Source of the DNA: JADLGL01 sp964611195
GTDB taxonomy: Bacteria > Pseudomonadota > Alphaproteobacteria > Rhizobiales > Kaistiaceae
Direction: 5' to 3'
Assembly (NCBI GenBank): GCA_964611195.1
Contig: CAZSXA010000085.1
Location: 1 to 9,531 of the forward strand
Length of the DNA: 9,531 nt
Shown: positions 1 through 6,355 of the stretch, piece after piece
Layout: the number at the start of each line of letters is the position of its first letter
How positions within the stretch are numbered: the first letter of the stretch is position 1
The notes under the pieces: generated by a model
What the model saw: the letters and a program-made list of their open reading frames with translations, nothing else
Databases searched by the model: none
Told to the model about the DNA's origin: nothing
Translations under genes and position numbers: made by a program

Positions 1-795
1 GACTATGCCGGCACCTACATCCACTACGGCGTTCGCGAGCACGGAATGGCCGCGGCGATGAACGGTATCGCCCTTCATGGCGGCTTCATCCCCTATGGCG
101 GCACGTTCCTGGTGTTCGCCGACTATTCGCGCCCCTCGCTCCGTCTCGCGGCGCTGATGGGTATCCGCGTCATCCATGTCCTGACGCACGACTCCATCGG
201 CCTCGGCGAGGACGGCCCGACCCATCAGCCGGTCGAGACGCTCTCCGCCCTCCGCGCGATCCCGAACTTCACCGTGATCCGCCCGGCGGACGCGATCGAG
301 ACCGCCGAGGCGTGGCTGGCGGCACTCGAGAACACCGGCGGCCCGAGCGGCCTGGTGTTGAGCCGGCAGGGTCTGCCGGCGCTCCGCGACGACAGCGGCA
401 GCGAGAACAAGGTCGCCAAGGGCGGCTACGTGCTGCGCGAGGGCGAGGGCGAGCGCAAGGTCACCATCATCGCCACCGGGTCGGAGGTCCATCTCGCCGT
501 CGAGGCCGCGGAGGCGCTTGCCGCCAGCGGCATTGCCGCAGCCGTCGTCTCGATGCCGTCGATGGAACTCTTCGCCAAGCAGTCCGAAGCCTATCGCGAC
601 GAGGTGCTCGGCACCGCGCCGCGGATCGGCGTCGAGGCGGCCGTTCGCCAGAGCTGGGACCGGCACCTCCGCGACGGCGACGTCTTCATCGGCATGTCGG
701 GCTTCGGTGCCTCGGGGCCCGGACCGGACGTCTACGAGCATTTCGGCATCACCAGCGATGCCATCGTCGAGGCCGCCAAGGGCCTTGCCGGCTAA
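1..795 (+). CDS. tkt: Transketolase, C-terminal part (5' end outside window)
   Basis: Transketolase moves two-carbon ketol units between sugar phosphates (pentose phosphate pathway and Calvin cycle) using thiamine diphosphate in the cytoplasm. The reading frame is open from base 1 to the TAA at 793-795, giving 264 residues; the first ATG (46) is internal. Visible family motifs are the pyrimidine-binding 'GVREHGM' at fragment residues 10-16, whose Glu13 is the expected cofactor-activating glutamate, the loop 'THDSIGLGEDGPTHQP' at about 62-77 with the substrate histidines, and 'LSRQGLP' with the phosphate-contacting Arg. The C-terminal transketolase domain follows and ends normally. The N-terminal half, with the diphosphate-binding GDG motif, lies upstream. 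The aldolase gene starts 37 nt downstream on the same strand, consistent with one operon. Whether it is a housekeeping tkt or a cbbT copy cannot be decided from this fragment. Confidence 0.96.
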   Translation, partial: DYAGTYIHYGVREHGMAAAMNGIALHGGFIPYGGTFLVFADYSRPSLRLAALMGIRVIHVLTHDSIGLGEDGPTHQPVETLSALRAIPNFTVIRPADAIETAEAWLAALENTGGPSGLVLSRQGLPALRDDSGSENKVAKGGYVLREGEGERKVTIIATGSEVHLAVEAAEALAASGIAAAVVSMPSMELFAKQSEAYRDEVLGTAPRIGVEAAVRQSWDRHLRDGDVFIGMSGFGASGPGPDVYEHFGITSDAIVEAAKGLAG

Positions 796-818
796 TCACG
801 AACACGAACGAGATCAAA

Positions 819-823
819 GAGGG
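819..823 (+). promoter_or_regulatory. Ribosome binding site of the aldolase gene
   Basis: GAGGG lies 9 nt before the ATG at 833. It decides the start: the same frame is open back into the transketolase gene, but only this ATG has a Shine-Dalgarno sequence and gives the normal N-terminus of the family. Confidence 0.75.
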
Positions 824-832
824 AAAATACCC

Positions 833-1912
833 ATGGCGCGCATCACCCTGAGGCAGCTCCTCGATCACGCGGCCGAGAACAGCTACGGCGTCCCGGCGTT
901 CAACATCAACAATATGGAGCAGGGTCTGGCGATCGTCGGCGCGGCCGCCGAGGTCGACGCCCCGGTCATCATCCAGGCGAGCCGAGGCGCCCGCAACTAC
1001 GCCAACGACATCATGCTGGCGAAGATGATCGACGCTCTCGTCGAGATCTATCCGAACATCCCGGTCGTCATGCATCAGGACCACGGCAACGCCGAAGCGA
1101 CCTGCCTTTCGGCGATCCAGCACGGCTTCACCTCGGTGATGATGGACGGCTCGCTCGAGGCCGACGCCAAGACGCCCGCCTCCTATGAGTACAATGTCGA
1201 CATCACCCAGCGCGTTGCGCAGATGGCCCATTGGGTCGGCGCTTCGGTCGAGGGCGAACTCGGCGTGCTCGGCTCGCTCGAGTCCGGCGAAGGCGAGGCC
1301 GAAGACGGCCACGGCGCCGAGGGCAAGCTGTCAATGGACCAGCTCCTCACCGATCCCGATCAGGCCGTCGACTTCGTGGCGAAGACCAAGGTCGATGCCC
1401 TGGCGATCGCGATGGGCACGTCGCATGGCGCATACAAGTTCACCCGCCAGCCGGATGGCGAGGTTCTCGCGATGCATGTCATCGAAGAGATCCATCGCAA
1501 GCTCCCCGACACGCATCTGGTGATGCACGGCTCGTCATCCGTTCCGCAGGAACTGCAGGACATCTTCAACGCCGCCGGCGGCGAGATGCCCCAGACCTGG
1601 GGCGTGCCCGTCGATGAGATCGTCCGCGGCATCAAGCACGGCGTCCGCAAGGTCAACATCGACACCGATTGCCGCCTCGCCATGACCGGCGCGATGCGCA
1701 AGATCGCGCAGGAGAAAAAGAGCGAGTTCGACCCGCGCAAGTTCCTGAAGCCCGCGCTCGACGCCATGCAGAAGCTCTGCCGTGACCGGCTGGAGGAGTT
1801 TGGCGCAGCCGGCCAGGCCTCGAAGATCAAGGTGATCCCTGTCGACGAAATGGCCAAGCGCTATGCGTCCGGCTCGCTGGACCCGAAGATCACGCCGGCT
1901 CAGGCAGCCTGA
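833..1912 (+). CDS. fba: Class II fructose-1,6-bisphosphate aldolase, Calvin cycle subtype
   Basis: This cytoplasmic, metal-dependent aldolase reversibly splits fructose-1,6-bisphosphate into dihydroxyacetone phosphate and glyceraldehyde-3-phosphate; Calvin-type members also make sedoheptulose-1,7-bisphosphate. The 359 residues match the usual length. Motifs seen: 'GVPAFNINNMEQ' (19-30), 'HQDHG' (81-85) with the catalytic Asp83 and metal ligand His84, 'EGELGVLGSLE' (140-150) with the metal-site glutamate region, 'GTSHGAYKF' (195-203) with His198, 'MHGSSSVP' (231-238) with His232, and 'VNIDTDCR' (274-281) for phosphate and substrate binding. The Glu/Gly-rich insert at about 148-164 and the extended C-terminus are typical of the Calvin cycle (CbbA/TIGR01521-like) subtype. 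It sits 37 nt behind transketolase, which shares glyceraldehyde-3-phosphate and fructose-6-phosphate metabolism with it. cbbA would be an equally fair symbol; without RubisCO or phosphoribulokinase in view the neutral fba is used. Confidence 0.96.
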   Translation: MARITLRQLLDHAAENSYGVPAFNINNMEQGLAIVGAAAEVDAPVIIQASRGARNYANDIMLAKMIDALVEIYPNIPVVMHQDHGNAEATCLSAIQHGFTSVMMDGSLEADAKTPASYEYNVDITQRVAQMAHWVGASVEGELGVLGSLESGEGEAEDGHGAEGKLSMDQLLTDPDQAVDFVAKTKVDALAIAMGTSHGAYKFTRQPDGEVLAMHVIEEIHRKLPDTHLVMHGSSSVPQELQDIFNAAGGEMPQTWGVPVDEIVRGIKHGVRKVNIDTDCRLAMTGAMRKIAQEKKSEFDPRKFLKPALDAMQKLCRDRLEEFGAAGQASKIKVIPVDEMAKRYASGSLDPKITPAQAA

Positions 1913-1932
1913 TCGGGCGGAGGCAATCGATT

Positions 1933-1987
1933 CCTCCAGGAGGGGCGACAACAGGGCGCCAGCGTCGTATGACATTGCGATGATGTC
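1933..1987. repeat. Two short dyads between aldolase and LysR genes (possible operator)
   Basis: The 87-nt gap between the aldolase stop and the LysR GTG holds CCTCC-A-GGAGG (1933-1943) and GACAT-N7-ATGTC (1971-1987). The second ends right before the GAGGA ribosome binding site at 1988-1992. LysR-type proteins often bind dyads near their own start, so this is a candidate autoregulatory region. However, neither dyad has the classical T-N11-A spacing, and arms of 5 bp are expected fairly often by chance in GC-rich DNA. Confidence 0.25.
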
Positions 1988-1992
1988 GAGGA
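1988..1992 (+). promoter_or_regulatory. Ribosome binding site for the GTG start of the LysR gene
   Basis: GAGGA lies 7 nt before GTG 2000. It is the best Shine-Dalgarno match in the region and favours the longer form of the regulator. The alternative ATG at 2087 has only a weak GAAAG 6 nt upstream. Confidence 0.5.
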
Positions 1993-1999
1993 TGGCGCG

Positions 2000-3058
2000 G
2001 TGGCTTCACTAGCCGCAGAACAGACGCCCAACGGCAAGGGGGAGGGCGCCGAGGCCGAGGCCAACGGAAGTTGGCCGAAAGCCGACATGACGCTGCACCA
2101 GCTCAGGATCTTCTGGGCTGTGGCGCATGCAGACACCCTCACCCGTGCCGCTAAGCAATTGGGACTCACCCAGCCCGCTCTTTCCCAGCAGCTGGCGAAG
2201 CTGGAGTCGACGATCGGTGCGCGGCTGTTCGACCGCACGCCCGGTCACATGACTCTGACCGACGCCGGCAGTTTCCTGCTCCGCAAGGCGGAACTGATCC
2301 TCTCCAACGTCAACGAGGCGACCGAGGGGCTGCGTCAATACTCGGACGGCAGCCGGGCGACCTTGCGGATTGCCGGCCTACACTCCGCTCTCCGGGTACT
2401 GTTGCCGGGAGCGACCGCGACCCTGACGGAGCGTTTTCCCGAGATCGACCTCGATATCCACGAAGCCGCCCCGGCCGAGGTCCTCGAACTGCTCTACGGC
2501 CGCCGCGTCAATCTCGGAATCCTCGCCGGCAACTCGGTCGCGCAGGCAAGCGTCGGTTTTCGTCAGGTCGAGATCGCGACCGATCCATACGTCCTTGCCG
2601 TTCCCGACCACATCGACCTCGCCGGCCTTTCCGACCCCGATCACGAACTGTCGCCGGAAGACACGGCGACCCTCAACGCTTGCATCCTGTTCACCTTCGG
2701 CACCCAGCACACCAAGCGCGTCGAGCAATGGTACGCCCAGGTGTTGCCGCATCATCGCGTCATCGCCGAGTGTCGGAGCTACGAGACCGCGCTCGCCATG
2801 GTCCAGGCCGATCTGGGCATCTGCCTGGTTCCGGCGATGACGGCGTTCGACGGGCGGAACACCCTGCCCGGGATTCGCCTCTACCGGGCCACCGAGCCGG
2901 ACCGGACTCTGGTGGCCGTCCTTCCGGGCCAGTACCAGCGCGTCGAGCCCTATCGCACCTTCATCGACGCATTGCAGGCGGCCGGCCGGGCGATAGCCGT
3001 CCCCGGAATCGCCGAAACGCCACCCTTTCTCTACCGCGCCGAGCCCGTCGGCGCGTAG
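2000..3058 (+). CDS. LysR-type transcriptional regulator
   Basis: A DNA-binding regulator of the LysR family. Counting from ATG 2087, the helix-turn-helix domain is at residues 1-60, starting with 'MTLHQLRIFWAVA' and carrying the recognition segment 'LTRAAKQLGLTQPALSQQLAKLE' in two adjoining parts (18-40); a linker helix follows to about 88. The effector-binding domain begins at 'ATLRIAG' (91-97) and runs to the C-terminus. The start is uncertain. GTG 2000 has a good ribosome binding site and gives 352 aa with a 29-residue Gly/Glu/Ala-rich, probably disordered extension. ATG 2087 gives 323 aa and the standard family N-terminus. It lies 87 nt behind the aldolase gene on the same strand. In autotrophs a LysR protein, CbbR, controls transketolase and aldolase genes, but CbbR is usually divergent from its operon and this sequence is not clearly CbbR, so that symbol is withheld. 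Effector unknown. Confidence 0.9.
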   Translation: MASLAAEQTPNGKGEGAEAEANGSWPKADMTLHQLRIFWAVAHADTLTRAAKQLGLTQPALSQQLAKLESTIGARLFDRTPGHMTLTDAGSFLLRKAELILSNVNEATEGLRQYSDGSRATLRIAGLHSALRVLLPGATATLTERFPEIDLDIHEAAPAEVLELLYGRRVNLGILAGNSVAQASVGFRQVEIATDPYVLAVPDHIDLAGLSDPDHELSPEDTATLNACILFTFGTQHTKRVEQWYAQVLPHHRVIAECRSYETALAMVQADLGICLVPAMTAFDGRNTLPGIRLYRATEPDRTLVAVLPGQYQRVEPYRTFIDALQAAGRAIAVPGIAETPPFLYRAEPVGA

Positions 3059-3148
3059 CGAGAAGTCGAACCGCCAACGGTGGGCGGGACAATCGGCTGC
3101 CTTGACGACGGCTGGAAACGCATGTTGTTTCAAACGAAACACGAAAAT

Positions 3149-3153
3149 GAGGA
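3149..3153 (+). promoter_or_regulatory. Ribosome binding site deciding the membrane protein start
   Basis: GAGGA lies 9 nt before ATG 3163 but only 3 nt before the in-frame GTG 3157, so ATG 3163 is the preferred start. Confidence 0.65.
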
Positions 3154-3162
3154 CGTGTGTCG

Positions 3163-4461
3163 ATGAGCGACAAGGGCGCCCAACCCGACGATCGGTGGGC
3201 CAACATCGCGGCTATTTTGATACTCGCCGGAGCGGTTCTGCTGATCGGCGAGTTGTTCGACATCCGGCTGGGTTCGAGCCTCTGGCCGGCCTTCATCCTG
3301 GTGCCCGGACTGGTGTTTCTCATCCTGGCCTTCCGCGGCTCGGAGGCGAACTCCGGTTTCGCGGTTCCCGGCGGCGTCCTGACGACGCTCGGTCTGATCT
3401 TCTTCTACCAGATCTGGACCGACCACTGGGAATCCTGGGCCTATATCTGGGCGCTCATCCCGGTGGGCGTTGCGGCCGCGCTCTATGGCGTCGGCATCCG
3501 CAATTCCGATGAGACCTCACTGCTGACCGCCCGGCGGACGGCGCGGTTCTTCGGCATCTTCTTCATCGCCGGCGCGGTCTTCTTCGAACTCCTGATCTTC
3601 GACCGCGGCGGCTTCTCGGGCTACTTCCTGCCGATCGCCCTTGTCGTCGTCGGCGGCGTCATGTTGTGGCTGCACTACAACCGCACGGGTTCGCTTCCCT
3701 GGATCGACCGGCTGACCGGCTCGTCATCCGTTTCGTCTGCCTCTTCACCGGGCAGCGGCGCGGCCCCTTCGACCTCGGCCAGCGCGGCGCCGACGACCAC
3801 GGCCAGCCCGGCGCCTCCCGCCCCCAGGCGCAGCGCGGCGTCTCCGAGCACTGCCAGCGCCCCCGCCACCCAGGCGGCGGCACCGACCGATCCCGCCTCC
3901 CCGCCACCTGCTTCGGCGACCCCGCCGGCCACCGCCGCGGCACAGCCCAAGCAGACAGCGAGCGCTCGACGGTCATCGGGCTCCACGTCCAAATCCGCCG
4001 GCTCGCGGTCAACCCGCTCGCGTTCGGGCAGCGCCTCGAAATCCGGCACCGCGACGAAGGCGTCAGGCAGCCGCGCCAAGTCCGGTTCCGGCTCGACGGC
4101 GAAGGCCACGGGCAGCGGTTCCACCCGGCGGAAGAGCGCAGGCTCGTCTGGCTCGCGGTCCTCCGGCGCGGCCCGCTCGACTGCGCGTTCGAGCCGATCG
4201 ACCGCTGCCAAGCCATTCCCCGAAGGCGAGTCACCGACAGAGCCGGCACCCAGCGGATCGGACTTTCCGGCCGATACCGAAGCCACCAGCCCCAGCGGTG
4301 GCACCGGATCGGCCGTCGGCACCTCGCCGACTCCCGGTGCGACCGACGCCGGAAACGGGGCCGATGACGCCGGCAGCGCCCCGTCCGAGGACAACACGCG
4401 CCGGCCCGCCAACAACCCCGGTTCAGGCTCGACTCGGGCCGGCGGCGAGGACAACAGCTGA
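3163..4461 (+). CDS. Six-helix membrane protein with long low-complexity cytoplasmic tail
   Basis: A 432-residue protein whose function is not recognised. Hydrophobic segments are at about 13-33, 38-57, 67-86, 93-112, 128-147 and 152-172. The short loop 'GELFDIRLGSSLWPAFILVPG' (in two parts, 29-49) between the first two resembles the small membrane-domain families near LiaI/LiaF and DUF5668, a weak similarity judged by eye. Positive charges follow helices 2, 4 and 6 (for example 'ARRTAR' at 123-128), which puts both ends in the cytoplasm. The tail from about 185 is low-complexity and has three zones: Pro/Ala/Ser/Thr-rich (187-266), basic Ser/Gly/Arg/Lys-rich with 19 basic and no acidic residues (267-350), and acidic (351-432, about 13 Asp/Glu to 3 Arg). 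The frame stays open from helices to tail and third codon positions remain G/C-rich, so no frameshift is needed. It stands alone, 104 nt after the LysR gene and 152 nt before the phosphorylase gene. Confidence 0.85.
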   Translation: MSDKGAQPDDRWANIAAILILAGAVLLIGELFDIRLGSSLWPAFILVPGLVFLILAFRGSEANSGFAVPGGVLTTLGLIFFYQIWTDHWESWAYIWALIPVGVAAALYGVGIRNSDETSLLTARRTARFFGIFFIAGAVFFELLIFDRGGFSGYFLPIALVVVGGVMLWLHYNRTGSLPWIDRLTGSSSVSSASSPGSGAAPSTSASAAPTTTASPAPPAPRRSAASPSTASAPATQAAAPTDPASPPPASATPPATAAAQPKQTASARRSSGSTSKSAGSRSTRSRSGSASKSGTATKASGSRAKSGSGSTAKATGSGSTRRKSAGSSGSRSSGAARSTARSSRSTAAKPFPEGESPTEPAPSGSDFPADTEATSPSGGTGSAVGTSPTPGATDAGNGADDAGSAPSEDNTRRPANNPGSGSTRAGGEDNS

Positions 4462-4470
4462 CACCAACAA

Positions 4471-4499
4471 CCGGCCGGCCGCGTCGTGGGGCCGGCTGG
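4471..4499 (+). terminator. GC-rich hairpin after the membrane protein gene
   Basis: CCGGCCGGCC (4471-4480) pairs with GGCCGGCTGG (4490-4499): 10 bp with one G-T wobble and a 9-nt loop. It begins 9 nt after the membrane protein stop, a typical terminator position. It lacks a proper T tract (CCCATTTCC follows), so it may only slow polymerase, act with Rho, or protect the mRNA 3' end. The rest of the 152-nt gap shows no convincing promoter or small gene. Confidence 0.4.
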
Positions 4500-4602
4500 C
4501 CCATTTCCTGCTCAATGCCTTTCCAAACGCGCCGTCCGTCCCGGACTGCGACAGACTCCTTGAATCCGAGGCCGGCATATCGTCCGGCGTAAACAGCCTC
4601 TG

Positions 4603-4606
4603 AAGG
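4603..4606 (+). promoter_or_regulatory. Ribosome binding site of the phosphorylase gene
   Basis: AAGG lies 7 nt before ATG 4614 and 4 nt before the in-frame TTG 4611, which favours the ATG. Confidence 0.55.
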
Positions 4607-4613
4607 TCATTTG

Positions 4614-6320
4614 ATGAACGATCGCCTTGAGCCGTATCGGCACCGGTCCTCCATTGCCTATTTCACGATGGAGATTTCACTTCGCCCCGAGATGCATACC
4701 TATTCCGGCGGACTCGGTGTCCTTGCCGGCGACACCGCTCGCTCCGCCGCCGATCTCGGCCTGCCCGAGGTCTTCATCGGACTCGCCCTCCGCGAGGGCT
4801 ATCTGAAGCAGGAAATCGACGCCGCGGGCCATCAGGTCGGCGAGGAAGATCCCTGGAACCCGGAGGCGTGGTGCACGCCCCTGCCCTCCATCGCCTCGGT
4901 CGAGCTTGAAGGCCGCCGTGTCTGGATCAGAGCCTGGCTCTATGAGTGCTCAGGCGCGCTTGGCAATCCGGTGCCGATCATCCTTCTCGACACCGACTTC
5001 GTCCTCAACAACGAGGAGGACCGCAAGATCTCCGGCCGTCTCTACGGCGGCGACAAGGCCTACCGCGTTAAGCAGGAGGCGGTGCTGGGCATCGGCGGCG
5101 TCCGCATGCTCGCCGCGCTCGGACTCGACATCGAGACCTACCACCTCAATGAGGGCCACGCCGCCTTCCTGACGATGGAGCTGCTTCGGCATTTCCCACG
5201 GGTCAGCAACCTCGTCGACGACGGCGGCCCGCGTTACGACGCCTCACCGGTGCTCCGGCGGTGCCTGTTCACCACCCACACGCCCGTCGAAGCCGGCCAC
5301 GACCGCTTCGACTACAGCCTCGTCGAGCAGATCCTCGGCAATGAGCTCGAGCTCGACGAGTTGAAGATCTATGCCGGCGCCGAGGACTGCAACATGACGC
5401 GGCTGGCGCTCAATCTCTCCGGCTTCGTCAATGGCGTGGCGACCCGCCACGCCGAGACGACCGAGCAGATGTTCCCCGGCTACAAGGTTCACGCCATCAC
5501 CAACGGCATCCACGCCGCGCGCTGGGCCTACCCGTCTTTCGCCCAGCTGTTCGAGAACGCGATCCCGAACTGGCGGGAGGAGCCGGAGCTCCTGTTCCAC
5601 GTTGATCATCTGCCGGACGACGAAGTGGAAGCGGCCAAGCAGGTCGCGCGCGCTGACCTTGTCGAATACGCCGCCGAGATGACCGGCCTCGAACTCGACC
5701 CCGGAAAGCCGATCATCGCCTATGCCCGGCGCATGACCGCCTACAAGCGGCCGAGCCTTTTCCTCCACGACCTCGACCGGCTGCGCGCGATCGCCCGCGA
5801 ATATCCGCTGCAGATCGTCTTTGCCGGCAAGGCCCATCCGGCCGACGCCGAGGGAGGCGAGGTCATCAAACTGATCCGCAGCCGCGCCGAGAACCTCGCC
5901 GACGTGATGAAGCTCGCCTTCCTGCCGAACTACAACACCGACAGCGCCCAGCGTATGGTGGCCGGTGCGGATGTGTGGCTCAACACGCCGCGCCCGCCGC
6001 TCGAGGCATCCGGCACCAGCGGCATGAAGGCCGCCCTCAACGGCACGCTGAACCTGTCGACGATTGACGGCTGGTGGGTCGAGGGCTGGATTGAGGACGT
6101 CACCGGCTGGGCCGTCGGCACCGACGGCAATGGCGAGGAGACGGACGAGGACCACGCCGCCAGCCTTTACGACAAGCTGGAGCACAAGGTGCTGCCGCTC
6201 TACTACAATGACCGCGCCAAATGGGTCTGGATGATGAAGCAGTCGATGTCGAAGATCGGCGCCTACTTCAACTCCCACCGCATGATGCGCCGTTACGCCA
6301 ACGAGGCCTATCTCCGGTGA
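4614..6320 (+). CDS. glgP: Alpha-glucan (glycogen/maltodextrin) phosphorylase, short form
   Basis: This enzyme uses phosphate and pyridoxal phosphate to release glucose-1-phosphate from the ends of alpha-1,4-glucans such as glycogen, in the cytoplasm. It is 568 aa, of the divergent bacterial type (TIGR02094-like), and shorter than the roughly 800-residue classical GlgP. Motifs in order: 'SIAYFTMEISLRPEMHTYSG' (13-32), 'GLGVLAGDTARSAADLGLP' (33-51), which carries the glycine loop, 'YHLNEGHAAF' (176-185) with the catalytic-site His182, 'HTPVEAGHDRFD' (222-233), 'YARRMTAYKRP' (370-380) in the phosphate/glucose site, and 'EASGTSGMKAALNGTLNLS' (464-482), in which Lys472 is the expected Schiff-base lysine. 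All key elements are present, so it should be active. It starts with the family's conserved N-terminal block and has no extra N-terminal domain (DUF3417) like that of longer relatives. The beta-lactamase-fold gene begins 35 nt downstream on the same strand, probably in the same transcript. Confidence 0.95.
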   Translation: MNDRLEPYRHRSSIAYFTMEISLRPEMHTYSGGLGVLAGDTARSAADLGLPEVFIGLALREGYLKQEIDAAGHQVGEEDPWNPEAWCTPLPSIASVELEGRRVWIRAWLYECSGALGNPVPIILLDTDFVLNNEEDRKISGRLYGGDKAYRVKQEAVLGIGGVRMLAALGLDIETYHLNEGHAAFLTMELLRHFPRVSNLVDDGGPRYDASPVLRRCLFTTHTPVEAGHDRFDYSLVEQILGNELELDELKIYAGAEDCNMTRLALNLSGFVNGVATRHAETTEQMFPGYKVHAITNGIHAARWAYPSFAQLFENAIPNWREEPELLFHVDHLPDDEVEAAKQVARADLVEYAAEMTGLELDPGKPIIAYARRMTAYKRPSLFLHDLDRLRAIAREYPLQIVFAGKAHPADAEGGEVIKLIRSRAENLADVMKLAFLPNYNTDSAQRMVAGADVWLNTPRPPLEASGTSGMKAALNGTLNLSTIDGWWVEGWIEDVTGWAVGTDGNGEETDEDHAASLYDKLEHKVLPLYYNDRAKWVWMMKQSMSKIGAYFNSHRMMRRYANEAYLR

Positions 6321-6355
6321 CGGCCGACGGCGGCATAAACGCCGGATAGCCGGCG

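Noticed and set aside
518..832. In-frame upstream extension of the aldolase frame into the transketolase gene
   Set aside because: It overlaps the well-supported transketolase end and has no ribosome binding site; ATG 833 gives the family N-terminus.
3071..3087. CCGCC-N7-GGCGG as a terminator after the LysR gene
   Set aside because: It is only 5 bp with a 7-nt loop and no T tract, as expected by chance in GC-rich DNA.
3102..3130. TTGACG as a -35 box upstream of the membrane protein gene
   Set aside because: At 16-18 nt spacing the best -10 match is only TTGTTT, which is too poor to call a promoter. A GGAAA further on lacks the CGTT partner of an EcfG-type promoter.
3659..4504. Long open frames on the - strand, and a second + frame, across the low-complexity tail
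   Set aside because: GC-rich Ser/Ala/Gly/Pro codons leave several frames open. These translations have no family motifs or ribosome binding sites, while the chosen frame continues from the membrane domain.
4560..4594. TTGAAT with CATATC or GTAAAC as a promoter for glgP
   Set aside because: The spacings of about 10 and 23 nt do not fit a sigma-70-type promoter.
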